Assembly (NCBI RefSeq): GCF_020360975.1
Contig: NW_025408667.1
Coordinates: forward strand, 372,001 to 436,000
Length of the DNA: 64,000 nt
Direction: 5' to 3'
DNA from: Hirsutella rhossiliensis
Lineage: Eukaryota > Ascomycota > Sordariomycetes > Hypocreales > Ophiocordycipitaceae
Part shown: positions 36,296-44,839 of the stretch, piece by piece
Numbering within the stretch: position 1 is the stretch's first letter
Layout of the letters: each line of letters begins with the position of its first letter
Notes under the pieces: model-generated
Seen by the model: only the letters and a program-made list of their open reading frames with translations
Databases searched by the model: none
What the model was told of the DNA's origin: nothing
Program-made: the position numbers and the translations under genes

Positions 36296-37120
36296 ATGAA
36301 GAACATCCCACAGGAATACCGGAAATACGACAAACTCTTCAAGGAAGAACTCGAGACAGGGTTACCCGAACACAGTCAATGGGACCACGAAATTTGTCTC
36401 AAAGATGGAAGAACGCCGACGTTCCATAAGATTTACAACCTAAACGAAAAGCAACTGCAAACGCTACGCGACTACCTCGACGAGAATCTACGAAAGGGAT
36501 ACATACGAACATCAACATCCGAAGCAGGCTACCCAGTCATGTTTGTTCCAAAGAAAAACGGCAAGCTACGACTAGTTGTCGACTACAGACGCCTAAACGA
36601 TATTACAATGAAGGACCGAACACCATTACCGCTTATATCGGAACTACGAGATCGACTGCACGGCAAAAAATGGTTTACAGCCCTCGATCTCAAAGGCGCC
36701 TACAACTTAATACGCATGAAGAAGGGACACGAATGGATGACAGCTTTCAGAACGAAATTCGGACTATTCGAATATCTGGTAATGCCATTTGGACTCACAA
36801 ATGCACCAGCTACCTTCCAACGGATGATCAACAATGTCCTACGCGAACACTTGGACATCTTTGTGGTAGTATACCTGGATGATATCCTAATCTTCTCGGA
36901 CACCCTAGAAGAACACAAGGAACACGTCCACAAGGTACTCCGCGCACTTCAGAATGCGAAGTTACTGGTTGAACCAGAAAAAAGCAAGTTCCACACACAG
37001 GAAGTAGATTTCCTCGGACACACGATCTCACCAGGAGAGATACGAATGCAACAAGACAAGATCAACTCAGTCAAAGAATGGCCAACGCCAAAGAACGTCA
37101 AGGACGTACAAAGTTTCTAG
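36296..37120 (+). CDS. pol: TyY reverse transcriptase
   Basis: All palm and finger blocks of Ty3 RT are present and intact: GYIRTSTSEAGYP, a VDYRRLN block, FTALDLKGAYN (first catalytic Asp) and MPFGLTNAPATFQ. Then come YLDDILIF with the catalytic pair (YLDD at 36872-36883) and FLGHTIS in the thumb. The segment encodes 274 residues without interruption. It ends at a TAG that arises where a run of T is one base short (about 37113-37118). The frame then continues at once with LGFANYYRRFI. The upstream junction is near 36290. Confidence 0.92.
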   Translation: MKNIPQEYRKYDKLFKEELETGLPEHSQWDHEICLKDGRTPTFHKIYNLNEKQLQTLRDYLDENLRKGYIRTSTSEAGYPVMFVPKKNGKLRLVVDYRRLNDITMKDRTPLPLISELRDRLHGKKWFTALDLKGAYNLIRMKKGHEWMTAFRTKFGLFEYLVMPFGLTNAPATFQRMINNVLREHLDIFVVVYLDDILIFSDTLEEHKEHVHKVLRALQNAKLLVEPEKSKFHTQEVDFLGHTISPGEIRMQQDKINSVKEWPTPKNVKDVQSF

Positions 37121-37735
37121 GATTTGCGAATTACTACCGACGATTCATCAAAGATTTCGGAAAGATTGCAACACCACTACACGACTTAACGAAGAAGGAA
37201 AAAGAGTTTACATGGGACGACAAAGCCAACGAAGCTTTCGAATGCATCAAAACGACGATTACGCAAGAACCGGTCTTAACCACCTTCGATCCAGAACGAC
37301 AAATCGAACTCGAAACCGATGCATCAGACTTTGCTCTAGGAGCACAAATCGGACAGAAGGACGATGAAGGAAGACTACGACCAATTGCATTCTACTCGAA
37401 AAAGCTACATGGCGCAGAACTCAATTACCCCATCTACGACAAAGAATTCCTCGCAATCATTCAAGCTTTTAAGGAATTTCGACACTACCTTCTCGGAAGC
37501 AAACACAAAATCAAGGTCTACACAGATCACAAAACATCTCACATTTCGCGACGACGCAACAATTGAACGGACGACAGATCCGATGGGCCGAATGTCTATC
37601 AGAATTCGACTACGAAATAATCCACAGAAAAGGAACAGAAAACGGTCGAGCTGATGCCCTCAGCCGACGATCCGACTACGACACAGGAGCACCTATTGTG
37701 AAAGGACAACTCCTTGAGCTCAACAATGAAGGAAT
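37115..37735 (+). CDS. pol: TyY RNase H and connection
   Basis: The RNase H fold degrades the RNA strand during reverse transcription. ETDASDFALG carries the first catalytic Asp, IAFYSKKL and YDKEFLAI the next residues, and VYTDHK the later Asp. The frame moves at a short A run near 37530-37540 and continues with HFATTQQLNGRQIRW, RKGTENGRADALSR. It moves again before 37736. Domain order RT-RNase H-integrase is that of Ty3. Confidence 0.88.
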
Positions 37736-39000
37736 ATGCAACAACGACAGCTTAACGCAATCTTCAAGGTCAATCCAGACGAAGGCCTTACGAAGAAGAT
37801 CCAACAAGCCTACGATAAGGTTGATTGGGAACCACTTCCAGTTGTTTGGGAAGATGGCCTGGCAAAGCATCAAGGAAAGATCTTTGTACCAGAAGAACTT
37901 CAGGACGAAGTTATACGCGAAATTCACGAACACCCGACACACGGACACCAAGGAATCCGGAGGACGATGGAAAGAATTCGACGAATCTACGACTTTCCAC
38001 GGATGAAGAAACGAATCAGCGAAACTATCAGAAAATGCGAACTTTGCGCACGAAGCAAAGCTGAACGACACAAGCCATACGGAGAATTGCAACCGTTACC
38101 AGTACCAAAGAAACCATGGGACTCGATAGCTTTCGACCATATCACAAAGCTACCACCGTCAAAAGAACCCATGACCAACGTCAAGTACGACAGCATATTC
38201 GTCATTACCGACAGATTGACGAAGTACGGATACTTCTTACCGTACAAAGAAGCAAGCAACGCAGAAGAGCTAGCATATGTGTTCCTACGAACTATTGTCA
38301 GCAATCACGGACTACCGAACGAGATTGTCTCTGACAGAGGAAGCACATTTGGCCAAGTTTTGGCAAGCTCTCATGGCACAATTAGGAACGAAACATAAGC
38401 TCAGCACAGCTTATCACCCACAAACAGATGGACAAACAGAACGACTCAACCAAACGCTTGAACAATATTTACGATGCTACATCAGCTACGAACAAAACGA
38501 TTGGGTTAAATGGCTACCGACGGCACAACTAGCTTACAACAGCTCAGTCACAGAGACAACCAAGCTCTCACCAGCATACGCCAATTACGGATACAACCCA
38601 GAAGCATTCAAGGTCACTCGACAAGGACCACAAGCGGAACGAGCGATACTGCAAGCAGATCAGCTACGAAAATTGCATGAAGAAATGCAACAAGAACTTC
38701 AATTCGTCAGAGAACGAATGTCCACTCACTACAATCGGAAAAGATTGCAGGGACCAATCTTTCGAGAGGGAGACATGGTCTACCTCGTACGACGAAACAT
38801 CAAAACAAAACGACCAAGCAACAAATTGGATTTCAAGAAACTTGGACCGTTCAAGGTCAAGAAAACCATTTCAAAAGTCAACTACGAACTTTCGCTACCA
38901 ACAACAATGCGGATACACCCGATATTTCATATCTCATTATTGGAACCAGCACCACGAGACGCCAAACCACAGGACAAAATCGAAGTCGACGATGATCAAG
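37736..39000 (+). CDS. pol: TyY integrase
   Basis: Inserts the cDNA with 5-bp staggered cuts, which fits the GTACT duplication. The N-terminal HHCC zinc domain is seen as HPTHGHQG followed by CELC. The catalytic core shows FDHI (first Asp), VSDRGSTF (second Asp) and AYHPQTDGQTERLN (Glu). A frame change lies near 38350 in the ACATTTGG context, where two bases are missing or one is extra. After the core come the GPY/F-like part (KLGPFKV) and MRIHPIFHISLLEP. Confidence 0.9.
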
Positions 39001-39271
39001 AATACGAAGCCGAACAAATACTGGATACAAGAAGACAAGGTCAGCAACAAGAATACCTTGTTAAATGGAAAGAATACGGACCAGAGGAAAATACCTGGGA
39101 ACCACTCAAGCACCTGACGCACTGCGGCTCCTACTTCGGCAGTTCCACCAACGAACCCAAGGTCAGCCAGAAAAGACGGAGAGAGCGCCTCGGGGTGGAC
39201 AGCGTCCCAGTCTCCGACAAACTCCGAAGGCAACCGATCAGAATGAGGGGAACACGGCTGCACCTCACTAA
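39001..39271 (+). CDS. pol: TyY chromodomain and Pol C-terminus
   Basis: YEAEQILDTRRQ, EYLVKWKEYG and ENTWEPLKHL form a standard chromodomain. In chromoviruses this binds methylated histone H3 and steers integration into heterochromatin, which suits this silenced neighbourhood. After WEPLKHL the frame must move by one base near 39110-39119. It then reads a basic, Gln/Arg-rich tail to a TAA at 39269-39271. Without the shift the frame runs as an odd Leu-rich shadow to 39521. Confidence 0.85.
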
Positions 39272-39722
39272 CTCGACGCTGCTCCCTCTCCGCTTCCTCG
39301 CGCTCGACGCGCTCCAACTCCTCGACACTATCAAGACCACGAGAAACCGCCTGCATCATTCTCTCGAACCACATCTTCTTTTGCTTCCGCAACCGCTCCA
39401 CTTTGGCATCCAACTTGCGACGCTCCTCCGCAGCCTCGAGCTCAGACTCTATTTTTTGGTGCTGTGCGCCAATCTTGCGGAGCTGCTGGACCGAAAGCCC
39501 CTTGGCATCGCAGTAGGATAGGTTCAGGCGAACGCAGTCATAACAACGTGACGAGTCGGACACCGATATTTGGCAATCCGTGAAACCACGAGAACGGCAA
39601 GACGAGCATGCTTCAGGCATGATGGCGGAACTTCCCAGTATAACGCCGAGAAGGGCGTTGCGCTGCTCTGTCTTGGAAGAACGAGGTTTGAAGCGATTCT
39701 TAAGAACACGGTCAGACGGCAT
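39106..39722 (-). CDS. TyY antisense gene: Zn2Cys6-like coiled-coil protein
   Basis: Minus-strand gene convergent with pol. From ATG at 39722 (or inner ATG at 39620) it runs to a TGA at 39108-39106 once the single shift near 39110-39119 is allowed for; about 205 residues. Residues 39-71 (39608-39510) hold C-x2-C-x7-C-x9-C-x2-C-x7-C, close to the Gal4-type C-x2-C-x6-C-x5-12-C-x2-C-x6-8-C. Next is a long charged helix with coiled-coil character (about residues 78-150, Glu/Arg/Lys-rich), then a Pro/Ser-rich, acidic tail. Upstream on the minus strand is a C/T-rich tract (39765-39733), typical of fungal start regions. From memory, similar short proteins are common as hypothetical entries in ascomycetes; not checked. 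Possible DNA-binding regulator of the element. The last 166 bases overlap the pol 3' end. Confidence 0.65.
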
Positions 39723-39732
39723 GACGGGCCAT

Positions 39733-39848
39733 GATGATGAAGGAAGGAAAGAAAAAACACACACACTCACGCAGAAAGACAGCCAGGATACGCGACACGG
39801 CGGCTAAAGCAGGTCTTGAGGGCAAGACCAAAAGAGGGGGAGACCTGA
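39733..39848 (-). promoter_or_regulatory. Leader/promoter region of the TyY antisense gene
   Basis: Between the 3' LTR and the minus-strand ATG. On the minus strand it contains a TG repeat and then TTTTTTCTTTCCTTCCTTC just before the start. It may be served by a promoter inside the 3' LTR. I see no TATA box in the short interval itself. Confidence 0.45.
39830..39843 (+). other. TyY polypurine tract
   Basis: AAAAGAGGGGGAGA, five bases before the 3' LTR. It is the expected plus-strand primer. Confidence 0.8.
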
Positions 39849-40346
39849 TGTTACGACCCGACCAACGGTTGGTCACAAGCAGCCCTCAACAAGGCCGACA
39901 CGTGACGGAGGGTACAGGATCCCGCGAAGTCACGTGATGGATCATTTGATCACTTGGTGATCCCAACGATCCGGCTCATTGGATCATCTCGATGATCCAA
40001 CGACGATGTACAGGATCATTGGATCGTCTCAATGATCCAACGATCCGTGAACAGGATCATCACGTTCGCTGAATGATCCACGAAGGACCACTGGGTATAT
40101 AAGGACACCCAATTCCACTCCTTTAGACTAGATAGCTCTTTAGCTTTCAACACAATCATTACGATCCCTATCACGATCTCATCTCTGATTCCGATCACTT
40201 GATTACCTGGTTACAGTCTACGGTCTACGACCTCCGACTCATCACCAACGTGACATACTTATCATTGCTCAGACCACGCCCTGTTGTATCTGCCAACATA
40301 AACCCCTCGACAGGTTTATCCCTTGGGAATATCACCGGTCGTCACA
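39849..40346 (+). repeat. TyY 3' LTR
   Basis: 498 bp, followed by GTACT. Same U3 hairpins and TATA box as the 5' LTR. Confidence 0.96.
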
Positions 40347-40351
40347 GTACT

Positions 40352-41893
40352 ACTATATAGTAGCTACCTTATCTCGCCTATATAAGCTAAATAACGTCGC
40401 TAAACGTTAAGATATAGTATAGTACTTATTAAAACTAAGCGTCGCTATATACTTATAACTACTTTACTTATACTTATACTAGATTACGCTACCTTTTTAT
40501 TTATTACTCTCCTTTAACTTTATTTAATAGGACGCTAATATAATAGTAGTATACTAAAGATATAATCGCCGCTACTAACGCCCTTTAAGACTATATATCT
40601 TAAAGGACGTTTAATAACTACTAAAGCGACCTTTATATATATACTTTATTTCCCTTTTAACCTTATCTTATTACTTATCTTTAACTATTATTTTAATATA
40701 CTAAGCTTACCTATGCTACTATATCTATATACTAGGCTTAGATATACCTTTATATCTTAAAGTAATTAAGCGGTAGTTAAGAAAGGCGTTTATAGTTAGT
40801 TAAAATTAAGTTAGTATCCTTAGTACGTCCTATTATATTTATATTTTATCTTATTATATCTTACCTTTATCCCTCTCCTTCTCTATCCTTTACTACTATC
40901 TATCTTATATCTATCCTTTATTTATCCCTTATTATTTCCCTTTAATACTATAGTTCTTTTTTATCTTTTCCTTATTCTTTAGTAAGTATCCCTTAACTCT
41001 TACCTTTTTCTTTTTCTTCCCCTTTTATCCTTTACTTCCCTTTTCTTATCTTTTACCCTCCTTTTATTCCCCTTTTCTTACCCCTCCTTTATCGTTCTCC
41101 TTTATATTTCCCTACTATCTCTTAAATCTCTTTAAGGCTTTTATATCTTAGAAGTTATTTAATAGGTACTATAATAGGTTTATATATACTTACTACTTTA
41201 TAAGTATTTATTACTATCTACCCCTCCCCTTTTACTTCTACCGCGCTTATTAGATCTCTTTAATAATATACTTAGGCTTATTATCCTCCTTAATTACTAA
41301 TAATAGTTAGTAGTCGTCGATTACTTATTTAAATAATAAGTTATCTACTACTTAGTAGAGAAATTCTATATAAAGCCTCTTATATACCCTCTTTAGTATA
41401 TTAAGCTTAACTATATATAAGCTTACTACCTTTATTATAGTATACTTTTAGTATAGCTAGTTAAGCTTCCTATATAGCTAGTTAGTTATATATTTAGCTA
41501 TATCTATTTATATCTTATCGCTTACTTTAAACCTCTTTATAAGGGCTTTTTTTTAGTTTACTATTTCCTCTTATCTTTCTTATACCGCGATAATAGTAGT
41601 TTATAGGAAGTCGGTTACCTCTTTTATTTTTTAGGTAAGCTCCCTCGCCCCCTTTACTTCTAGCGCTAGCGGCCCCTCTACCCTTACTATTTAAACCGGC
41701 TCGATATTATATCTATATATTATAAAGAACGGGCTTATACTTATTATTAATACTACGTAGTTATTTAGTATAGCCTATATATATAGTAGCTACGCGTCTT
41801 AGTTATCCTAGCTATAGTAAATATATACCTAAAGGTATACTTATACCTCTTAGATTATATACTTAGTCGACCTATCTATCTATAAGTAGTATA
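40352..41893 (-). mobile_element. RIP-mutated relic, minus-strand Ty3 integrase at its right end
   Basis: 40352-40800 continues the relic split by TyY. 40800-41300 is a C/T-rich, AT-rich stretch where I see nothing definite. 41480-41893 resembles, on the same strand, the integrase core to C-terminal region of G1 (near 11880-12290): the same order of short blocks, but clearly another family. It ends at the G2 LTR. Confidence 0.45.
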
Positions 41894-42079
41894 TATAAGA
41901 GTCTATAACTATTATAAGTTATAGGCTTAGGCTATAGCCTAAGCTATATAGTTATATATAAAGGGCCGGATCCTATATATATATATATAGGCTAGCGGTA
42001 TATAAGAAAGCTCGATATAGCTTATTAATATTATCTTATAGGCGGCACCTATATATACGCCTCTACTTACTTTATAATA
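41894..42079 (+). repeat. G2 5' LTR
   Basis: 186 bp, reverse-complement of the G1 LTR. Confidence 0.87.
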
Positions 42080-42299
42080 ATATAAGCTATTAACTAATAG
42101 ATTTAATAGATATCTCCTTAGAAAGGGTGCTACTTCCTTAAGGGAGCACCCTACTACCCCTTAAGCGGATAAGAAGTACTATAGCTATCCTAAAAGCGAT
42201 TAAAAGCGCGATAGCTAGTAAGAAGAACGAGGTTCTCGCTATACTAAGGGAGCCGTCTATAAGACTAGTATTAACCCCTACGACCTCTATAACGCTAGT

Positions 42300-44431
42300 T
42301 ACGGCGGCGGTATTACTAACATAGAAGCCGCTTCCTTAGTTAACTTAGGACGGTAAGCTTAAGTCCTTTTACTTCTTCCTTAGCTAGCTATAAATAAAGT
42401 TTATAATAAATAAGAAATAGGGCCTAAATAGCTATTATAATAAAGTATAGTATTCGCTCCTCTATACGCTACTAGAGCCTTAAATATAGTAGATCTCTAA
42501 ATTCTAAGATAAGTATAGCCCTAAGGGTAGACGCGACCTATAGGACTTTTTCTAATACCTTATATATACGTTTAGTAACGTATAAGAGTAGGAGAAGGCA
42601 TAGGATAGGCTATAGACCTTTAGGTAGAGGGATAAGTAGACCTTTAGCGAATTCCTCCTTAACTTTAAGGAGACGCTCTTATAAGTAGCGGGAACTATAG
42701 TATAAGAGGATAGCGCGAAGCTTATATAGTTATAGAATTTAATTACGCTAGCCCTATAAGAGCTACTTATCCCTATAATTATACCTACTAACTATAGCGA
42801 GTATATAAGCTAGTTAATAAAGGTAATATAGGGCTATAAGTAAACGCCGCGTTTCTAAAAGCTATATAAGTATATACTATATAGCGGTAATAGGATTACC
42901 GCCCCTTTATAAAAGGAATAGCTAACTATTAATATTAATAGGGATACTTTAATATTAGCTACCTATATAAACTAAGCTAAACGCGGTAGGAAGCTATCTT
43001 TAAATATAAATATCCTTTATACTATCCTATACTTTAAGTAGCGGGCGAAGTAAGTAATAAGCGAGAAAATTAAGAAAAAGAAAGCTAACGGCTGCTACCT
43101 ATATTATAGCGTATTTATATACTTTATATTAAAGTACCCCTTTCTTTTAGCTAAGCGGCCTATAGCTATTTAAGTAGCGAAGATAGAACCGCTCCTTACC
43201 TTAAATAATAAAGAGGACTCTACGCCCTTAAGCCTAAAGGAAAAAGAGTAGCTTTAAAGTAAAGATATACTCTAGAGCCTTAATTACTAGTACTAGTAAA
43301 AGAAAAGGAGGAATTATTTACTTATATAAAAGAGGAGCTTACTTTAATATAGGTTATAATTAATAACTCTTTACCTATCGCTGCCTTTATAAATAAGGGC
43401 TACTAGTACTATGCTATAGTTAATAAGGCGCTTACGCGAGAGATATAAGTACTAGTAGAAAAGATCGCCCTAAGGTAAGTAAAGGGCGCCTTAAGCGTAA
43501 TAAAAGGTATAATAATTAAGGGTATTATATAGCTAGCTATAAAGGTCGACGGTTACTATAAGCTTATTATAGCTTATATAATCCCTTAACTAGAGTTTCT
43601 TTTAATCCTTAGGAAACCCTAGTTATTATATATAGAGTTATACTTAGTTCTATACTAAAAGAAGCTATAGTTTAGGCCTATATAATAATAGGTCCGCTAT
43701 AACGATAGTTCTATAAGTATAGGACTAAGCGTATAAGCTTTATACTTAGCCTAAGAAGTCCTTACCTTTATCTTTATAGGAACTATATAATAGATAGAGT
43801 AGGAGGAAGTCTAAGTAGCGGCTAATATAGCGGTCTATATAGTTAGCTTAGTAGATATCGATAAAGCCCTCTAGATAAAGAAGCTAAAGTCGGCCGCTAA
43901 GCTATAGTAGTAGATATTAAAGCGCTTCTATAACCTTTTACTACTATTTAAGTCCTAGGAAGCGGATAAGCTTAACCTATATAAGCTAGGGGTAGACTAT
44001 AAGATTATACTCTATATTAATAAGAAGGGGTAGGAACTACTTATACCGTTTAGACCGCTATATAGTATATTATATATAGAGCTATTAATACTAAAAAAGA
44101 CGCTAAGGGACCTTTTAAATAAGGGTTTTATTTAAGTAAGTAGCTTTAAAGTAAGAGCGCTAGTCCTATTTATATATAAACTAAGGGGCGGGATATAGTT
44201 CTATTATAACTATAGGGCCTTAAACGTAATTATAAGGCCGGACCGCTACCTTTTACCCTTAATCTTAAATACGCTCTATAACCTCTTAAAAGTAAAGTAG
44301 TTTATAAAGCTAGATATAAAGTAAGCGTTCTATAAGGTATAGATCTTAAAGGGTAATAAGTAAAAGATAGCGTTCTATATATACTATAGCTTATTTAAGT
44401 AGCTAGTAACGCCCTTTAGCTTCTTAAGAGC
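42300..44431 (+). pseudogene. G2 gag and first part of pol
   Basis: The forward frame shows a capsid stretch (about 42550-42860) and a knuckle at 43096-43137. There the spacing C-x2-C-x4-H-x4-C is kept, but all four ligands read Tyr (TGC to TAC, TGT to TAT, CAC to TAC). Protease and the fingers of RT follow. Stops are TAA/TAG. It is cut at 44436 by G3, in the middle of RT. Confidence 0.8.
43096..43137 (+). other. G2 zinc knuckle with all four ligands changed to Tyr
   Basis: Codons at 43096, 43105, 43120 and 43135 read TAC/TAT at the Cys, Cys, His, Cys positions. Each is the expected product of one RIP transition. Confidence 0.75.
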
Positions 44432-44436
44432 GCCCG

Positions 44437-44693
44437 TATAAGAGCGCTACTAAGAGGTATACTTTAATAAAGTACTTAGGTACGTAGTAGTAATATATCT
44501 ATTAGGTATTAGTAGGGAATTATACTTACCCCGCTTATAAGTTATAAACTACTCGCTACTCTAATTAAAGAAGAGAAATCCTTCTTCTTATAAGCTTTAG
44601 TCTTATAATAAGGAGAATATAATATATATAGCATAGTACCTCTAGCTATCTCTACTACCTAACTAATCGTACTATAATATAAATTCCCTTATA
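44437..44693 (+). repeat. G3 5' LTR
   Basis: 257 bp, near-copy of 51988-52244. Confidence 0.88.
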
Positions 44694-44839
44694 ATTTCTA
44701 AAACTTCTTTTTTTAGTTACTTAATAAAGATAGCTACTTAGAGAAGACTATATAACGCTCTTATAGCGCGATATAGTAGTTAACTAGTTAAGGCCTCTTT
44801 ATTATATATATTAAGTATCTACTTAAGAGACGAAAAATA

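Larger units (their letters stand above)
32493..40346 (+). mobile_element. TyY: young chromodomain Ty3/gypsy element, not RIP-mutated
   Basis: LTRs at 32493-32991 and 39849-40346 start TGTTACGAC and end GTCACA. A perfect GTACT duplication lies at 32488-32492 and 40347-40351. Gag, CCHC knuckle, protease, RT, RNase H, integrase and chromodomain follow in Ty3 order. That places it in the chromovirus branch of Metaviridae. Base composition is ordinary and CA/TG are common, in sharp contrast to everything around it. The LTRs differ only by three single-base length changes and by no substitution, so insertion was very recent. The coding frame carries about a dozen small shifts (see findings). A convergent antisense gene occupies the 3' end. 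Confidence 0.96.

Noticed and set aside
37676..38304. Minus-strand open frames across TyY integrase
   Set aside because: Complements of the HHCC and catalytic core. The sense strand has clear motifs.
38937..39105. Extension of the antisense protein into a hydrophobic tail across the chromodomain
   Set aside because: It is the shadow of the pol chromodomain. A single shift near 39115 ends the antisense gene at 39106, and the tail has no character of its own.
33055..39271. Programmed ribosomal frameshifting as the cause of all TyY shifts
   Set aside because: One gag-pol shift would be ordinary, but a dozen scattered through conserved domains cannot be.
39272..39521. Leu-rich extension of the integrase frame past the chromodomain
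   Set aside because: It is the complement of the antisense coiled-coil gene. Pol fits better with an end at 39271.
40016..40198. Minus-strand frame in the TyY 3' LTR
   Set aside because: LTR regulatory DNA with GATC repeats. The same sequence in the 5' LTR has a length change, and there is no protein character.
32844..40198. Starship or other DNA transposon cargo
   Set aside because: No tyrosine recombinase, transposase or cargo genes seen; the TyY ends are typical LTRs with a 5-bp duplication.
44437..44693. G3 LTR as part of G2 pol
   Set aside because: The second copy at 51988 and the matching GCCCG/GCTTA flanks show an insertion.
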